NCBI GenBank assembly: GCA_035363115.1
Contig: DAOSEM010000004.1
Span: 62,001 to 126,000 of the forward strand
DNA: 64,000 nucleotides
Direction: 5' to 3'
DNA from: Syntrophales bacterium
GTDB taxonomy: Bacteria > Desulfobacterota > Syntrophia > Syntrophales > PHBD01
Shown: positions 26,043 to 34,793 of the stretch, piece by piece
Numbering within the stretch: position 1 is the stretch's first letter
How the letters are laid out: each line of letters begins with the position of its first letter
Program-made: the position numbers and the translations under genes
The notes under the pieces: model-generated
What the model was told of the DNA's origin: nothing
Databases searched by the model: none
What the model saw: only the letters and a program-made list of their open reading frames with translations

Positions 26043-27785
26043 TTAGAAAAAGAGCATGAACTCAATGCCGAAGCGGCCGTTCGAGTCGAGATTCTCGGCA
26101 TCCAGTCCGTTGGGGCTGCGTCCGTCGTTTTCGCCGATCCTGTGCGCGTAGTAGGCGCGCAGGCTGTACAGGCCGGATTTTCCAACCTGAAACCCGAGAC
26201 CCGCGCCGGAGAGTCCGTATTCGTTCTTGCCCGTTGCGTTCGTGACGGCCCCCGGCCAGAGATCCTTGTAGAGCCGGATCCAGCCGGTATCGATGAACCC
26301 GATGATCTGTGCGGCGGCCCAGGGAGGCATGAACGGCAGGGCCAGGCGGGTCTCGAGTGTGAGGATGTGCCCCTCCGATCCGCAGGCCTCCAGTCCCGAG
26401 TAGGCCCGGACGCCGGAATCGCCGCCAAGATGAAACTGATGCGCGGCGTCGAGATTGTCCGAAGCGAATTGACCCCGAACCCATCCGAAAAGGGAGACAA
26501 GGCGGTTCAGATTCTGGAGGCGTGACAGCGAGTAGTTCAGCTTGAAGGCCCCGCCGCTCACTCCGGGGCCTGCGCCATCGCCGGATTCGTCATCGGTGTT
26601 TCCCGACAGGTCCGCACGGGTCCCCGACACGGAGAGCAGGGCGTCCGTCCGTCCGCCGCCCCGGAAGGCGTCGGCCAGGTTGCCCGACAGGAAAAGGCCC
26701 GCCGAGGATACACGCCTGTCGCTGATGTTGACGCCGGCGGCCTCAGATCCCAGGATCTGATGCTCCAGCTCCAGTCCTGTCCGGATGTCGGAGCGGCGGG
26801 AGCGAAGCAGGGGGTATTCGAGCTTGGCGCCGATGACGTCACCCTGGAATTTCATGTCGAGGGATGCAAATTCCTTCCCGGGCTTGCCGGCCAGGCTGAT
26901 GCAGGACAGGGTTCCGTTCCATCCGGTCGATCCGAAGGGGATGCTGTAATAGACGGCGGCTCCGATCGAGCGTTCGGCGCCCATCACGAGGAGTCTGATC
27001 CTGTCGCCGATTCCCAGGGGATCGTTGGCGGCAATCATGCCGAAGCCCTGCAGCGCTCCGGTGTACCGTGAGCCGAAGCTGTTTCCGATCAGCGACCCCT
27101 GGAAGATCGGCCCTTCGGAGGCAAGGACGACGATCCGGGTTGTGCCTGGCGTCTCCGCCGGTTCCAGGGAGATCCGGGCGCTGATGCCGGGCAGATCGTT
27201 CATGAGGAGGGCCGCCCGCTCGACGTCCTCCATCCGGGCGGAGCCGTCCGCCGGCAGGGCCCGTTCGACGATCCCCTTGAGGAGGGAGGGGCGGATCCGG
27301 TGGGAGCCCTGCATGTCGATCCGGACCTGCCCGTCGAAGCGTCCGGCGAGGATGGCAATCTCGACGATCCCCTCCGTGATGTCCTGCCGGGGAAGGTAGG
27401 CCCGGGCCAGGAACAGGTCTTTCTTTTCCCGGAGGTAGTTGGTGACGAGGGCCGCCGTCCGCTGCAGGTCGGCCATCCCCATCCGTTTCCCGATGCTGTC
27501 TTTGACCAGGGCCTGCAGATCGGATTCCCGGGCAATCCCTTCGGCGCCGGTGAAACGAAACTCCCTGACCAGGACCCTGATCCCCGGATCCTTTGCGGGG
27601 CCTTCAACGATTTTCTTTTCCCGCTCCACCGCGGGCGGCGGCAGGCGGTCCGGCGCGGGTGAAACGGACTGCTTCCATTCCTGGAGCAGCGAGCCGGGAT
27701 CGGGGGGTGAGACGGCGGCCGCCGCACCGCACAGCAGGGTAACGACCAGGACCAAGCAAAGAAAAAGGGATGACAGACGTTTCAT
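26043..27785 (-). CDS. TpsB-family outer-membrane transporter (two-partner secretion)
   Basis: 580 residues. The signal peptide is about 1-24 (LCLVLVVTLLCGAAAA). Two POTRA domains lie at about 70-215 (VREFRFTGAEGI, ARAYLPRQDITEGIVEIAIL), followed by a 16-strand barrel with the ShlB/FhaC-type signature HLGGDSGVRAYSG near residue 457 and a terminal Phe (FMLFF) as used by the Bam machinery. It exports the TpsA encoded 10 bp downstream. A Pro-rich linker before POTRA (about 48-56) matches the usual TpsB plug/linker region. The first gene of the secretion operon; a 7-bp-arm palindrome lies in its leader. Confidence 0.92.
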   Translation of the reverse strand: MKRLSSLFLCLVLVVTLLCGAAAAVSPPDPGSLLQEWKQSVSPAPDRLPPPAVEREKKIVEGPAKDPGIRVLVREFRFTGAEGIARESDLQALVKDSIGKRMGMADLQRTAALVTNYLREKKDLFLARAYLPRQDITEGIVEIAILAGRFDGQVRIDMQGSHRIRPSLLKGIVERALPADGSARMEDVERAALLMNDLPGISARISLEPAETPGTTRIVVLASEGPIFQGSLIGNSFGSRYTGALQGFGMIAANDPLGIGDRIRLLVMGAERSIGAAVYYSIPFGSTGWNGTLSCISLAGKPGKEFASLDMKFQGDVIGAKLEYPLLRSRRSDIRTGLELEHQILGSEAAGVNISDRRVSSAGLFLSGNLADAFRGGGRTDALLSVSGTRADLSGNTDDESGDGAGPGVSGGAFKLNYSLSRLQNLNRLVSLFGWVRGQFASDNLDAAHQFHLGGDSGVRAYSGLEACGSEGHILTLETRLALPFMPPWAAAQIIGFIDTGWIRLYKDLWPGAVTNATGKNEYGLSGAGLGFQVGKSGLYSLRAYYAHRIGENDGRSPNGLDAENLDSNGRFGIEFMLFF

Positions 27786-27802
27786 AAAGGTTCTTTCTTT
27801 CC

Positions 27803-27818
27803 TGCAGGCAGGCCTGCA
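27803..27818. promoter_or_regulatory. palindrome in the leader of the TpsB gene
   Basis: TGCAGGC (27803-27809) and GCCTGCA (27812-27818) form a perfect 7-bp inverted repeat with a 2-nt spacer, about 18 bp before the TpsB start codon. It could be an operator or a leader hairpin. The surrounding 305-bp gap (27786-28090) also holds AT-rich sequence around 27940-28010 suited to divergent promoters, but no clear -35/-10 pair is seen. Confidence 0.4.
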
Positions 27819-28090
27819 TCGTGTGAAATGATTTTCGCAGGTCGCGGGCGCCGCGAATATCCGAATGTCGAATGGTGTCGGGATGGCAGGGAAAGCGGGG
27901 AAATTTCGCGAGACAGATAGGATGAAACCGGCAGGGAGGCAACGCTTGATAAACTTGTACTGAACTCTTATTCGGTTTAGGTATTAAGAAGTTACCGTTC
28001 CCTTGTAAAAGTGGATGAAATGCGGGACCTCTTTCGGTATCGTGGGAGCGTTTCCAAAACAACCGATGATGAGGAGGCCGGACCCTGCCG

Positions 28091-28888
28091 ATGCGATCGC
28101 GGCATTTCGAGATCTCTGTTCACGACCGCCGCCTGGCCGTCCAGGCCGTCGGGACGGCCGACGCATCCCGGGAAGGTTCCGCTCCGGCGATCCTGTTTCT
28201 CCACGAAGGCCTGGGCAGCATCAGCCAGTGGCGGGACTTCCCGGAAATCCTCTGCAGCCGGGCGGAGTCAGTGGGCTTTGTATATGACCGGCTCGGGCAC
28301 GGCCGCTCCGCTCCGCTTCCTGCTCCCAGAACGGTTCGCTATCTCCACGACGAGGCCCTGGACGTCCTGCCGGCAGTGCTGGATGCGCTGGCTCTGGACC
28401 GGTCGGTCCTCGTGGGTCACAGCGACGGCGGAACCATCGCCCTCCTCTTCGCGGCGGAATATCCGGATCGTGTCCGGGGGGTGATCACCGAAGCGGCCCA
28501 TGTCTTCGTTGAAGAGGAGACCCTCCGGGGGATCCGGGAGGCCATCGATCTTTACAGGACCACGGACTTGCGGGAGAGGATGACCCGCCACCACGGGGAC
28601 AAGGTCGATGCGGTCTTCTCCGGCTGGGCGGATACCTGGCTCTCGGCGGAGTTCCGGCACTGGAACGTCGAGTCCTTCCTGCCCCGCGTTTCCTGTCCGC
28701 TCCTGGTTATCCAGGGAGCCGACGACCGGTACGGAACGCCGGCCCAGGTGGATGCCATCGTCCGGCAGGCCGCCGGCCCGGCGGAGGCGCTTCTGCTTCC
28801 CGGCTGCGGTCATATCCCTCATCAGCAGGCCCGCGACCGGGTCCTCCCGGCCATGGCCCGGTTCATCGGATCGCTTGCCGGTACCTGA
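28091..28888 (+). CDS. alpha/beta hydrolase
   Basis: 265 residues, cytosolic. FLHEGLGS (oxyanion turn, near 37-43), DRLGHGRS, nucleophile GHSDGG (Ser111), acid in QGADDRYG, and catalytic His in GCGHIPH near the end. The HEGLG variant of the usual HG turn and GHSDGG elbow resemble esterase/BioH-like or 2-hydroxy-6-oxo-dienoate hydrolase relatives; the substrate is open. The gene diverges from the secretion operon. GGAGG lies about 14 nt before the ATG, a long but acceptable spacing. Confidence 0.85.
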   Translation: MRSRHFEISVHDRRLAVQAVGTADASREGSAPAILFLHEGLGSISQWRDFPEILCSRAESVGFVYDRLGHGRSAPLPAPRTVRYLHDEALDVLPAVLDALALDRSVLVGHSDGGTIALLFAAEYPDRVRGVITEAAHVFVEEETLRGIREAIDLYRTTDLRERMTRHHGDKVDAVFSGWADTWLSAEFRHWNVESFLPRVSCPLLVIQGADDRYGTPAQVDAIVRQAAGPAEALLLPGCGHIPHQQARDRVLPAMARFIGSLAGT

Positions 28889-29019
28889 CCCGGAAGCGCA
28901 GGCGGGAAATGCCTGCCCTCTCCCCGGGAAGTTGGTTGATCTTCATGAAAAATTGGTGATATAAGGAATCCTCCGATGCCCCCGGCCTCGGAACCCCGTG
29001 CCGACAAGAGGAATGTTCC

Positions 29020-30336
29020 ATGACCGGATCATCCCGAAACCGCCGCAGGATTCTTCTGGCCTGCCTGATCCTTGCCCTGGGGGTGACGGCCTGCGCTCAG
29101 GTCAAGGTAAACACCCTCCCGCCCCCGCCGTCGACGGCCAAACTCCGGGTTTTCTTCCTTCCCGTCTCCGATGCCCTGTCCGGCACCAGACATTACTGGG
29201 CGACGTCACACAAGGAATACGCAGAGAACATGGCCAGGCCACTGGTGCGCTTCCTTGGGACTACCGGGATATACACGGTTGTTCCCCAGGAGGATGTGGA
29301 CGCCGTTCTGATGGGACAGGACCCCGAGCGTATCATTTGGCAGAGCAACGGCTGGGATGCTGCCAAAAAGGTCGGCCGGGCCCTCCACGCCGATTACGTC
29401 GTCATTGCCCGCCGGGGCTTCCAGGGATTCTTTTTCTTCCAGACGCTCTGGATCAACCTGGAGACCGGCAAGACATTCGAGAGCAAGAACCATCCGGGGA
29501 CATTCCTGATGGGGACGGGCAGCCACAAGGAGGAATTCCGGAAAATCATCCGCCAGACCTATTTCGAGATCTTCCGGCAGGCCAAGGGGGACCTCCTGGC
29601 CACGGCGATCCGGAAGGGCCGGACCATGGAGCGGATGGGGCCGCAGGGGATGCCGGCCGCGCCCGTGACCGAAGCGAGGCCGGAGAAAGAGCCACTTGCG
29701 GAGACTCCGGCGGCCGTGGCAGCGGCGCCCAAAAGGGTCCCAAAGGAAAGGCCGGGAACCGTTCGGAGGAAAAGGGAAAAGACGCCCTCGCCTCCCGAGC
29801 CGGTCGTGGAGGCGAAGAAGCCGTCTCCGCCTCCCTCCGGGGTTCCCGCTGTTGCAGACCGGCGACAGCCGGCCGCCGAGCCGGCCTCGCAGGCCCGCGA
29901 ACGAATGCCCTTGATCCAGTCCGCCCCGGAGTCCGGAAAAACGCGCCTGGTGGTCTACGATCTGGAGACGACGCAGCCCATGCAGATCGCCGGCCTGATC
30001 CTCACGGAGGCCCTCCGGGAGGAGATTCTGAAACTCGGTTCTTTCGATCTGGTCAACCGGGAAGACCTGACACGGGCCATGGACGAGTTGAAGCTCCAGC
30101 AGTCCGGCCTGGTCCAGGAAAAGGACGCCGTGAAGATGGGCCGCTGGCTGGCGGCCCGGCAGTCCGTCACGGGCCGCCTCGGATCGCTCGGAAGCACGAC
30201 GGTCCTGCAGACGAAGCGAACCGACATCGAGACGATGGGAACGATCTCCGCCGGTTCCCTCAAGGCCCCGGTCGGCCGGGAGGAGGATCTTCTCAACGAG
30301 CTTCCGGATCTGGCAAAGAAACTCACACAGAAGTAG
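29020..30336 (+). CDS. lipoprotein with C-terminal CsgG/curli-assembly-like domain
   Basis: 438 residues. A lipobox (GVTAC, Cys25) follows a basic start and Leu-rich core, so it is a membrane-anchored lipoprotein. Residues about 40-200 form one globular domain (FFLPVSDALSG ... YVVIARRGFQG). A Pro/Lys/Glu-rich linker covers about 205-305. The last 130 residues look like CsgG (VVYDLETTQPMQIAGLILTEALREEIL, FDLVNREDLTRAMDELKLQQSG, SVTGRLGSL). Such proteins act at the outer-membrane periplasmic face, often with PEGA or FlgT-like partners. It resembles the smaller CsgG-like lipoprotein at 39180. The exact role is unknown. Confidence 0.75.
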   Translation: MTGSSRNRRRILLACLILALGVTACAQVKVNTLPPPPSTAKLRVFFLPVSDALSGTRHYWATSHKEYAENMARPLVRFLGTTGIYTVVPQEDVDAVLMGQDPERIIWQSNGWDAAKKVGRALHADYVVIARRGFQGFFFFQTLWINLETGKTFESKNHPGTFLMGTGSHKEEFRKIIRQTYFEIFRQAKGDLLATAIRKGRTMERMGPQGMPAAPVTEARPEKEPLAETPAAVAAAPKRVPKERPGTVRRKREKTPSPPEPVVEAKKPSPPPSGVPAVADRRQPAAEPASQARERMPLIQSAPESGKTRLVVYDLETTQPMQIAGLILTEALREEILKLGSFDLVNREDLTRAMDELKLQQSGLVQEKDAVKMGRWLAARQSVTGRLGSLGSTTVLQTKRTDIETMGTISAGSLKAPVGREEDLLNELPDLAKKLTQK

Positions 30337-30491
30337 CCTGTAAAAAACCCGTTGTCCGAAACCATTCGAGCTGCACCGGCGGCCCGGGTGCGATTCGCGC
30401 TCTTCATCCCGCTCCCGTTGCCTCCTGCGCGCCCTCACCGCTCCGGTTTGGAGCCGGCATTTCGCATCCATTCTCAGTATGGTCTCAAAAC

Positions 30492-30525
30492 GGATTTTCG
30501 GAGAGAGATATCCGGCCGAAAATCC
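30492..30525. promoter_or_regulatory. 10-bp inverted repeat upstream of the CoA-transferase pair
   Basis: GGATTTTCGG (30492-30501) and CCGAAAATCC (30516-30525) are perfect inverted copies with a 14-nt loop, in the 315-bp gap (30337-30651). It could be an operator or a leader hairpin. No clear promoter is seen in the gap; an AAAGGAGG ribosome site precedes the gene at 30652. Confidence 0.45.
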
Positions 30526-30651
30526 CGAAAAATGCAGATGGAAAGGAGGTGATCCTGAACAGGCCGCCGGAGAGCGGCCATCCGCGAAGCTCGGGTTGCC
30601 ACCAGGGGAACCGGAAAAGAGGACATCTTTTTTTCCGCAAAAGGAGGGATT

Positions 30652-31980
30652 ATGGCAGGAGTCTTCAAGGATTATGTGAAAAACAAGTTCGCCCGGCCCG
30701 GCCCGCTGAAGGGAGTCCGGGTCCTGGAGGTCTGCACGCTGCTGTTCGGGCCTTCGGGGCCGTCGTTCCTGGCCGAGATGGGCGCCGAGGTCATCAAGAT
30801 CGAACTTCCACCCATGGGAGACGTGACCCGTTCCCTGAACCCCTTCGGGTGGTTCTACAAGGAACAGTCCCCCATGTTCATGCACATCAACCCAAACAAG
30901 TACTACATGGCCCTGGACCTCCATATCGACATGGGCCAGCAGATCTTCAAGGAACTGGCCGCCAGGGCCGACATCATCGAGTTCAACCTTCGTCCCGGCG
31001 TTACCCGGCGCTGGAACATCGGCTACGAACAGGTCAAGGAAGTCAACCCCGGCATCATCTACATCGAGAAGAACGGCTTCGGCCAGTGGGGTCTCTATGC
31101 CGAACAGGACCGGCCCTCCAACGACGGCGCGGCCCAGGCCCTCTCGGGATACGCCTGGATCTCCAGCTTTCCGGGTCGCCCGCCCCTCAAGCAGGCCATC
31201 TGGATCTGCGACTACTACGGCGGCCTCATGGGGGAGGTGGCGGTGCTTGCGGCCCTGCACCATCGCCGGAAAACCGGCAAGGGGCAGTTCATCGAGATGT
31301 CCCAGAGCGAGAACATTATGCGGACCATGAGCTGGGTCTGGCCCTACCAGCAACTCGCCCAGAAGGGAGTCGAGCCGGCGGGAAACCGGGACCAGTGCAT
31401 CTGCCCCGCGGATACGTTCCTTTGCAGGGACGGGCTCCTGGCGGCCCTCGCCGCCCCGGCGCCCGACGAGTTCCTGGGGCTCTGCAAGGCCATGGGCAGG
31501 CCCGAACTGGCGAATGACCCCCGCTATGCGGACCACGCCGTCCGCCTCCAGGACGAAAACGCCATGGCGATCCTGAAGATCATCGCCGACTGGGCCGCCA
31601 CCAAAACGGCGGAAGAGATCGAGAGCCTCGGGAAACAGAACGGATTCTCCGCTACGCGCCTTCACAACGCGGTGGACATGAATACGGATCCCCAGCGGCG
31701 CGAGCGGGGCTTTGTGAAGGAGATCGACGACCCTCTTTACGGACGCTATCCGGAGCACGATTTCCCCGTCATGATGTCCCGGACACCGCCCAGTATCAAA
31801 TGGACCGTGCGCCCTGTCGGCTTCGACAACGAGTTCATCATGACGAAGATCCTCGGGCGGAGCCAGGCGCAGATCGACGAGCTCTATCTCCACGGCGTGC
31901 TCGGAAAGTGGAAAGACCAGCAGGGACGCCGGCCCCCACCCGACTGGGACGGCCAGTCCGGCGCCATCGTGAGGAGGTGA
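30652..31980 (+). CDS. class III (CaiB/BaiF) CoA-transferase, first of a tandem pair
   Basis: 442 residues of the CaiB/BaiF fold. KGVRVLEVCTLLFGP is the N-terminal strand and AEMGAEVIKIE the CoA-binding turn. The segment NDGAAQALSG places the candidate catalytic Asp at 158, where class III enzymes form a glutamyl/aspartyl-CoA thioester. ALHHRRKTGKGQFIEMS is the conserved central motif. The reaction is transfer of CoA between carboxylic acids; the acid is unknown. The next gene begins 6 bp downstream and is a second CaiB/BaiF protein, an arrangement seen in two-subunit enzymes such as BbsEF of anaerobic toluene degradation. The extended C-terminus (PPPDWDGQSG) fits this subgroup. Confidence 0.88.
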   Translation: MAGVFKDYVKNKFARPGPLKGVRVLEVCTLLFGPSGPSFLAEMGAEVIKIELPPMGDVTRSLNPFGWFYKEQSPMFMHINPNKYYMALDLHIDMGQQIFKELAARADIIEFNLRPGVTRRWNIGYEQVKEVNPGIIYIEKNGFGQWGLYAEQDRPSNDGAAQALSGYAWISSFPGRPPLKQAIWICDYYGGLMGEVAVLAALHHRRKTGKGQFIEMSQSENIMRTMSWVWPYQQLAQKGVEPAGNRDQCICPADTFLCRDGLLAALAAPAPDEFLGLCKAMGRPELANDPRYADHAVRLQDENAMAILKIIADWAATKTAEEIESLGKQNGFSATRLHNAVDMNTDPQRRERGFVKEIDDPLYGRYPEHDFPVMMSRTPPSIKWTVRPVGFDNEFIMTKILGRSQAQIDELYLHGVLGKWKDQQGRRPPPDWDGQSGAIVRR

Positions 31981-31986
31981 TCGACC

Positions 31987-33336
31987 ATGGCAGAACACAA
32001 GAGACCGAAATGGGCGGACTGGGCGGATCACATCCGGTCGCTGGACGATCCGGCGAAGAATTTCGAGAAGCCGGAGGCCCTCGACGACCTGGTGATCCTG
32101 GACCTGAGCTCCCGCAGCATGGCCGGACCCTACTGCACGTCTCTCCTGGCGGAGCTGGGAGCGGAGACCATCCGGATCGAGCCCCCGGGGGGCGACCTGG
32201 TGCGCAGCTATTCCCCCAACGGCTTTCTCCATAAGGGGACGGGGATGGCCTACCTGCAGGAGGGAAGGAACAAATACCACGTTACCCTGGACCTCGGGAA
32301 GGAGGAGGGGAGGGAGATTTTCAGGAACCTGGTCGGTCAGGCGGACATCCTCGTGGAGACCTACCCCGCGGGTGTCATGGACGCCTGGGGACTGGGCTAC
32401 GAGGAGCTGGCAAAGCTGAACCCGCGGCTCATCCAGACCTCCATCACCGGCTATGGACAGTTCGGGCCGGAGTCCGGACGGAAGCAGTATGACTACGACA
32501 ACGTGGCCCAGGCCCGCTCCGGCGTCCAGTACGCCACCGGGGAGGTTCTTCCGGAAGGGAAGACCCTGGCTGACATGCCCTACGCCACGTCCACCAAGGC
32601 GGGACCCTGGATCGCCTGGTCCGTCTCGGGCACCTTCGCCGCCCTGGGCATCCTCGCGGCGCTGCATCACCGCGAAGAAACGGGCGAGGGGCAGGCCCTC
32701 GACGTCTCCACGCCCGAGGCCTATGAGCGGCTGAACGACTACATGCTCCACTGGTACGCCGACAAGGGGGTCATCAACGAGCGCTTCGGCAATCTCGATA
32801 CATGCCTGTGGCTTTACGGCTTCTATCCCACAAAGGACGGCGGCGTCTTCCTCGGCGGGCTCCGCCTGGAGATGTGGAAGGCCTTCGTGGACATCATCGG
32901 CAAGTACGACGCCTGGGAGGCAGACACCTGGACTACCCTGGCCCCCTTCATGAAGAAGGACTGGCAGCTCAAGTACCAGGCCATGATCAATCCCGAAACG
33001 GTGATGTACACGAGCGAGGAGCTGACGCAGAAATCCATCGACTACGCCAAGAGCGGGCGGCTGGCCCCCATCACGCCGGTGGTGGCGGAGATTGTCTCCC
33101 CCTGGAAGGCCATGCAGGACGAGGTCTGGCACGACCGCGGGGTCTTCACGCCTGTCCAGGATCCGGTCTACGGCTCCATCCTCTGCGCCCAGGCCCAGTG
33201 GAAATCCACGGAGACGCCGCCCAGGACCAAGTGGGTCTGCAGGCCCGTGGGGTACGATAACGGTTTCGTCTACCTGAAGTACCTCGGGTACGGTCCCGTG
33301 AAGCTCCGGGAGCTCCAGGAGCGGGGGGTCGTCTGA
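31987..33336 (+). CDS. class III (CaiB/BaiF) CoA-transferase, second of a tandem pair
   Basis: 449 residues with the same fold: LVILDLSSRSMAGPYC, AELGAETIRIEPPGGD, NKYHVTLDLGKEEGREIF, and YDNVAQARSG with a candidate catalytic Asp171. ALHHREETGEGQALDVS is the central motif. An N-terminal 30-residue extension (WADWADHIRSLDDPAKNFEKPE) is not found in single-subunit family members but is common in paired ones. It probably forms a heterodimer with the gene 6 bp upstream; the pair may activate a substrate by CoA transfer from succinyl-CoA or similar (inference). A GGAGG overlaps the end of the upstream gene. Confidence 0.88.
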   Translation: MAEHKRPKWADWADHIRSLDDPAKNFEKPEALDDLVILDLSSRSMAGPYCTSLLAELGAETIRIEPPGGDLVRSYSPNGFLHKGTGMAYLQEGRNKYHVTLDLGKEEGREIFRNLVGQADILVETYPAGVMDAWGLGYEELAKLNPRLIQTSITGYGQFGPESGRKQYDYDNVAQARSGVQYATGEVLPEGKTLADMPYATSTKAGPWIAWSVSGTFAALGILAALHHREETGEGQALDVSTPEAYERLNDYMLHWYADKGVINERFGNLDTCLWLYGFYPTKDGGVFLGGLRLEMWKAFVDIIGKYDAWEADTWTTLAPFMKKDWQLKYQAMINPETVMYTSEELTQKSIDYAKSGRLAPITPVVAEIVSPWKAMQDEVWHDRGVFTPVQDPVYGSILCAQAQWKSTETPPRTKWVCRPVGYDNGFVYLKYLGYGPVKLRELQERGVV

Positions 33337-33434
33337 AACTCAACAATTTCATGGACAACCGGGAGAGGATCGGTTATCTTCTCCCGGTGTTTTTTTCAGG
33401 AGAAATCTGCAGGAAGAAAGGAGCGGGTACAATC

Positions 33435-33776
33435 ATGAAGCGCATTGCCTGTTTTTGCCTGCTGGCCGCGCTGTTGCTGGCCGCGGGGTGTGCCGCGAAG
33501 ACGGACTACTACTCGGATTTGAAGGACCAGCGCGACGCCGGAGCCCTGTCAAGCCACCGGGACGGCCTGGCGCTCATGGGAACGCAGGAGCATCGGAAGG
33601 CCATCGTGGAGATGAAAAAGGCCATCCTTGAGGATCCAAACGTTACGGATGCCTATCTGAGCCTGAGCCGCTCCCACTTCGCCATCGGCGATTACGAAAT
33701 GTGCCTCTACTACCATATGAAGTACAAGGAGCAGATGTACCTCCGGGACCGGGTCCAGGATTTCCCGGTCTATTGA
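33435..33776 (+). CDS. small TPR-like lipoprotein
   Basis: 113 residues starting at the ATG 33435. The lipobox is LAAGC (Cys19). The remainder is about two TPR-like helices pairs (AIVEMKKAILEDPNVTDAYLSLSRSHFAIGDYEMCLYYHMKY), suggesting a protein-contact role at the envelope. A longer frame to 33351 lacks a signal. AAGGAG is about 10 nt upstream. It precedes the patatin lipoprotein by 10 bp and is likely co-transcribed with it. Confidence 0.7.
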   Translation: MKRIACFCLLAALLLAAGCAAKTDYYSDLKDQRDAGALSSHRDGLALMGTQEHRKAIVEMKKAILEDPNVTDAYLSLSRSHFAIGDYEMCLYYHMKYKEQMYLRDRVQDFPVY

Positions 33777-33786
33777 TGGCGCGATC

Positions 33787-34725
33787 ATGAATCACATTTT
33801 GGATTCGAATCGCCGGGCGGCCCTCGTCGGCCGCTCCCTGGTGCTTTTCTTTGTCTGCCTCCTGTTCTGGTCCTGTGCTCCGAAGGTTGTCCCGCCTACC
33901 GTTATGAAGCCCGCGCGGATCGCCGTTGTGCTCGGCGCCGGGGCATCCAAGGGCTTCGCCCACGTCGGGGTTCTCAAGGTCCTGGAGATGAACCGGGTCC
34001 CTGTGCACATGGTCGTGGGCACCAGCGTCGGCAGCTTTGTCGGCAGCCTCTACGCCTACGGCTTTGATGCCTTCACCCTGCAGAAGATGGCCCTGGTGCT
34101 GGAGCGGGACGACCTCGTGGACCTGGTCCTGCCCAATAACGGCTTCGTCGAGGGCAAAAAGCTCGAAAACTGGGTCAACCGGACCGTCCGGAACACCCCC
34201 ATCGAGCAGATGCGCATTCCCTTCCACGCCGTGACAACCAACATCCAGACGGGGGAGGAGGTTGTCTTCGGGACGGGCAACGCGGGCATGGCCGTCCGGG
34301 CGAGCTGCTCCATCCCGGGGATCTTCCGGCCCGCCCGGATCGCCGGGCAGACTTACGTGGACGGCGGTACCGTGAACCCCGTGGCCGTCGACGTGGCGCG
34401 GCGTTACGGCGCCGACGTGGTCATTGCCGTGGACATCTCCGGCGGTGTGGACCGGACCGTTCCCGAAAGCACCCTGGAGACGATCCTCAAGTCCGTGGAC
34501 ATCATGTACTATCGAATCGCCCAGGCCCAGGTGCAAAGGGCGGACGTCCTGATCCGCCCCAACGTGGCCGGCATCGGCTCCGCCGATTTTACGAAACGCC
34601 ACCAGGCCATCCTGGAAGGCGAGCGGGCCGCCCAGGCGGCCATGCCGCAGATCCAGGCCGTCCTGTCGAAACTTCAGGCGGAGGGGCGGTTGACGCTGCC
34701 GGGGGCTGCGGCTCCGGCGAAGTAG
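33787..34725 (+). CDS. patatin-like phospholipase lipoprotein
   Basis: 312 residues. A lipobox-like FWSC (Cys30) after a hydrophobic core suggests lipid anchoring. The patatin signatures are all present: the oxyanion loop GAGASKG (50-56), nucleophile GTSVG (Ser80) and the catalytic DGG (Asp192). It would hydrolyse acyl ester bonds of membrane lipids in the periplasm (established for the family; the specific substrate is unknown). It follows the small TPR lipoprotein by 10 bp. Confidence 0.85.
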   Translation: MNHILDSNRRAALVGRSLVLFFVCLLFWSCAPKVVPPTVMKPARIAVVLGAGASKGFAHVGVLKVLEMNRVPVHMVVGTSVGSFVGSLYAYGFDAFTLQKMALVLERDDLVDLVLPNNGFVEGKKLENWVNRTVRNTPIEQMRIPFHAVTTNIQTGEEVVFGTGNAGMAVRASCSIPGIFRPARIAGQTYVDGGTVNPVAVDVARRYGADVVIAVDISGGVDRTVPESTLETILKSVDIMYYRIAQAQVQRADVLIRPNVAGIGSADFTKRHQAILEGERAAQAAMPQIQAVLSKLQAEGRLTLPGAAAPAK

Positions 34726-34793
34726 CGTTTCCGCATCATCATCTGTAAACCTTCCGGGATTCACCGGACGTTTCCATGCATGGGGAGGAGGCA

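Noticed and set aside
28998..31517. Long plus-strand frame overlapping the CsgG-like and CoA-transferase genes
   Set aside because: It is Pro/Gly/Arg-rich in a different frame from two well-supported genes.
29206..33132. Very long minus-strand frame of over 1300 codons
   Set aside because: It spans the antisense of four good genes and the gaps between them with no domain; a high-GC shadow.
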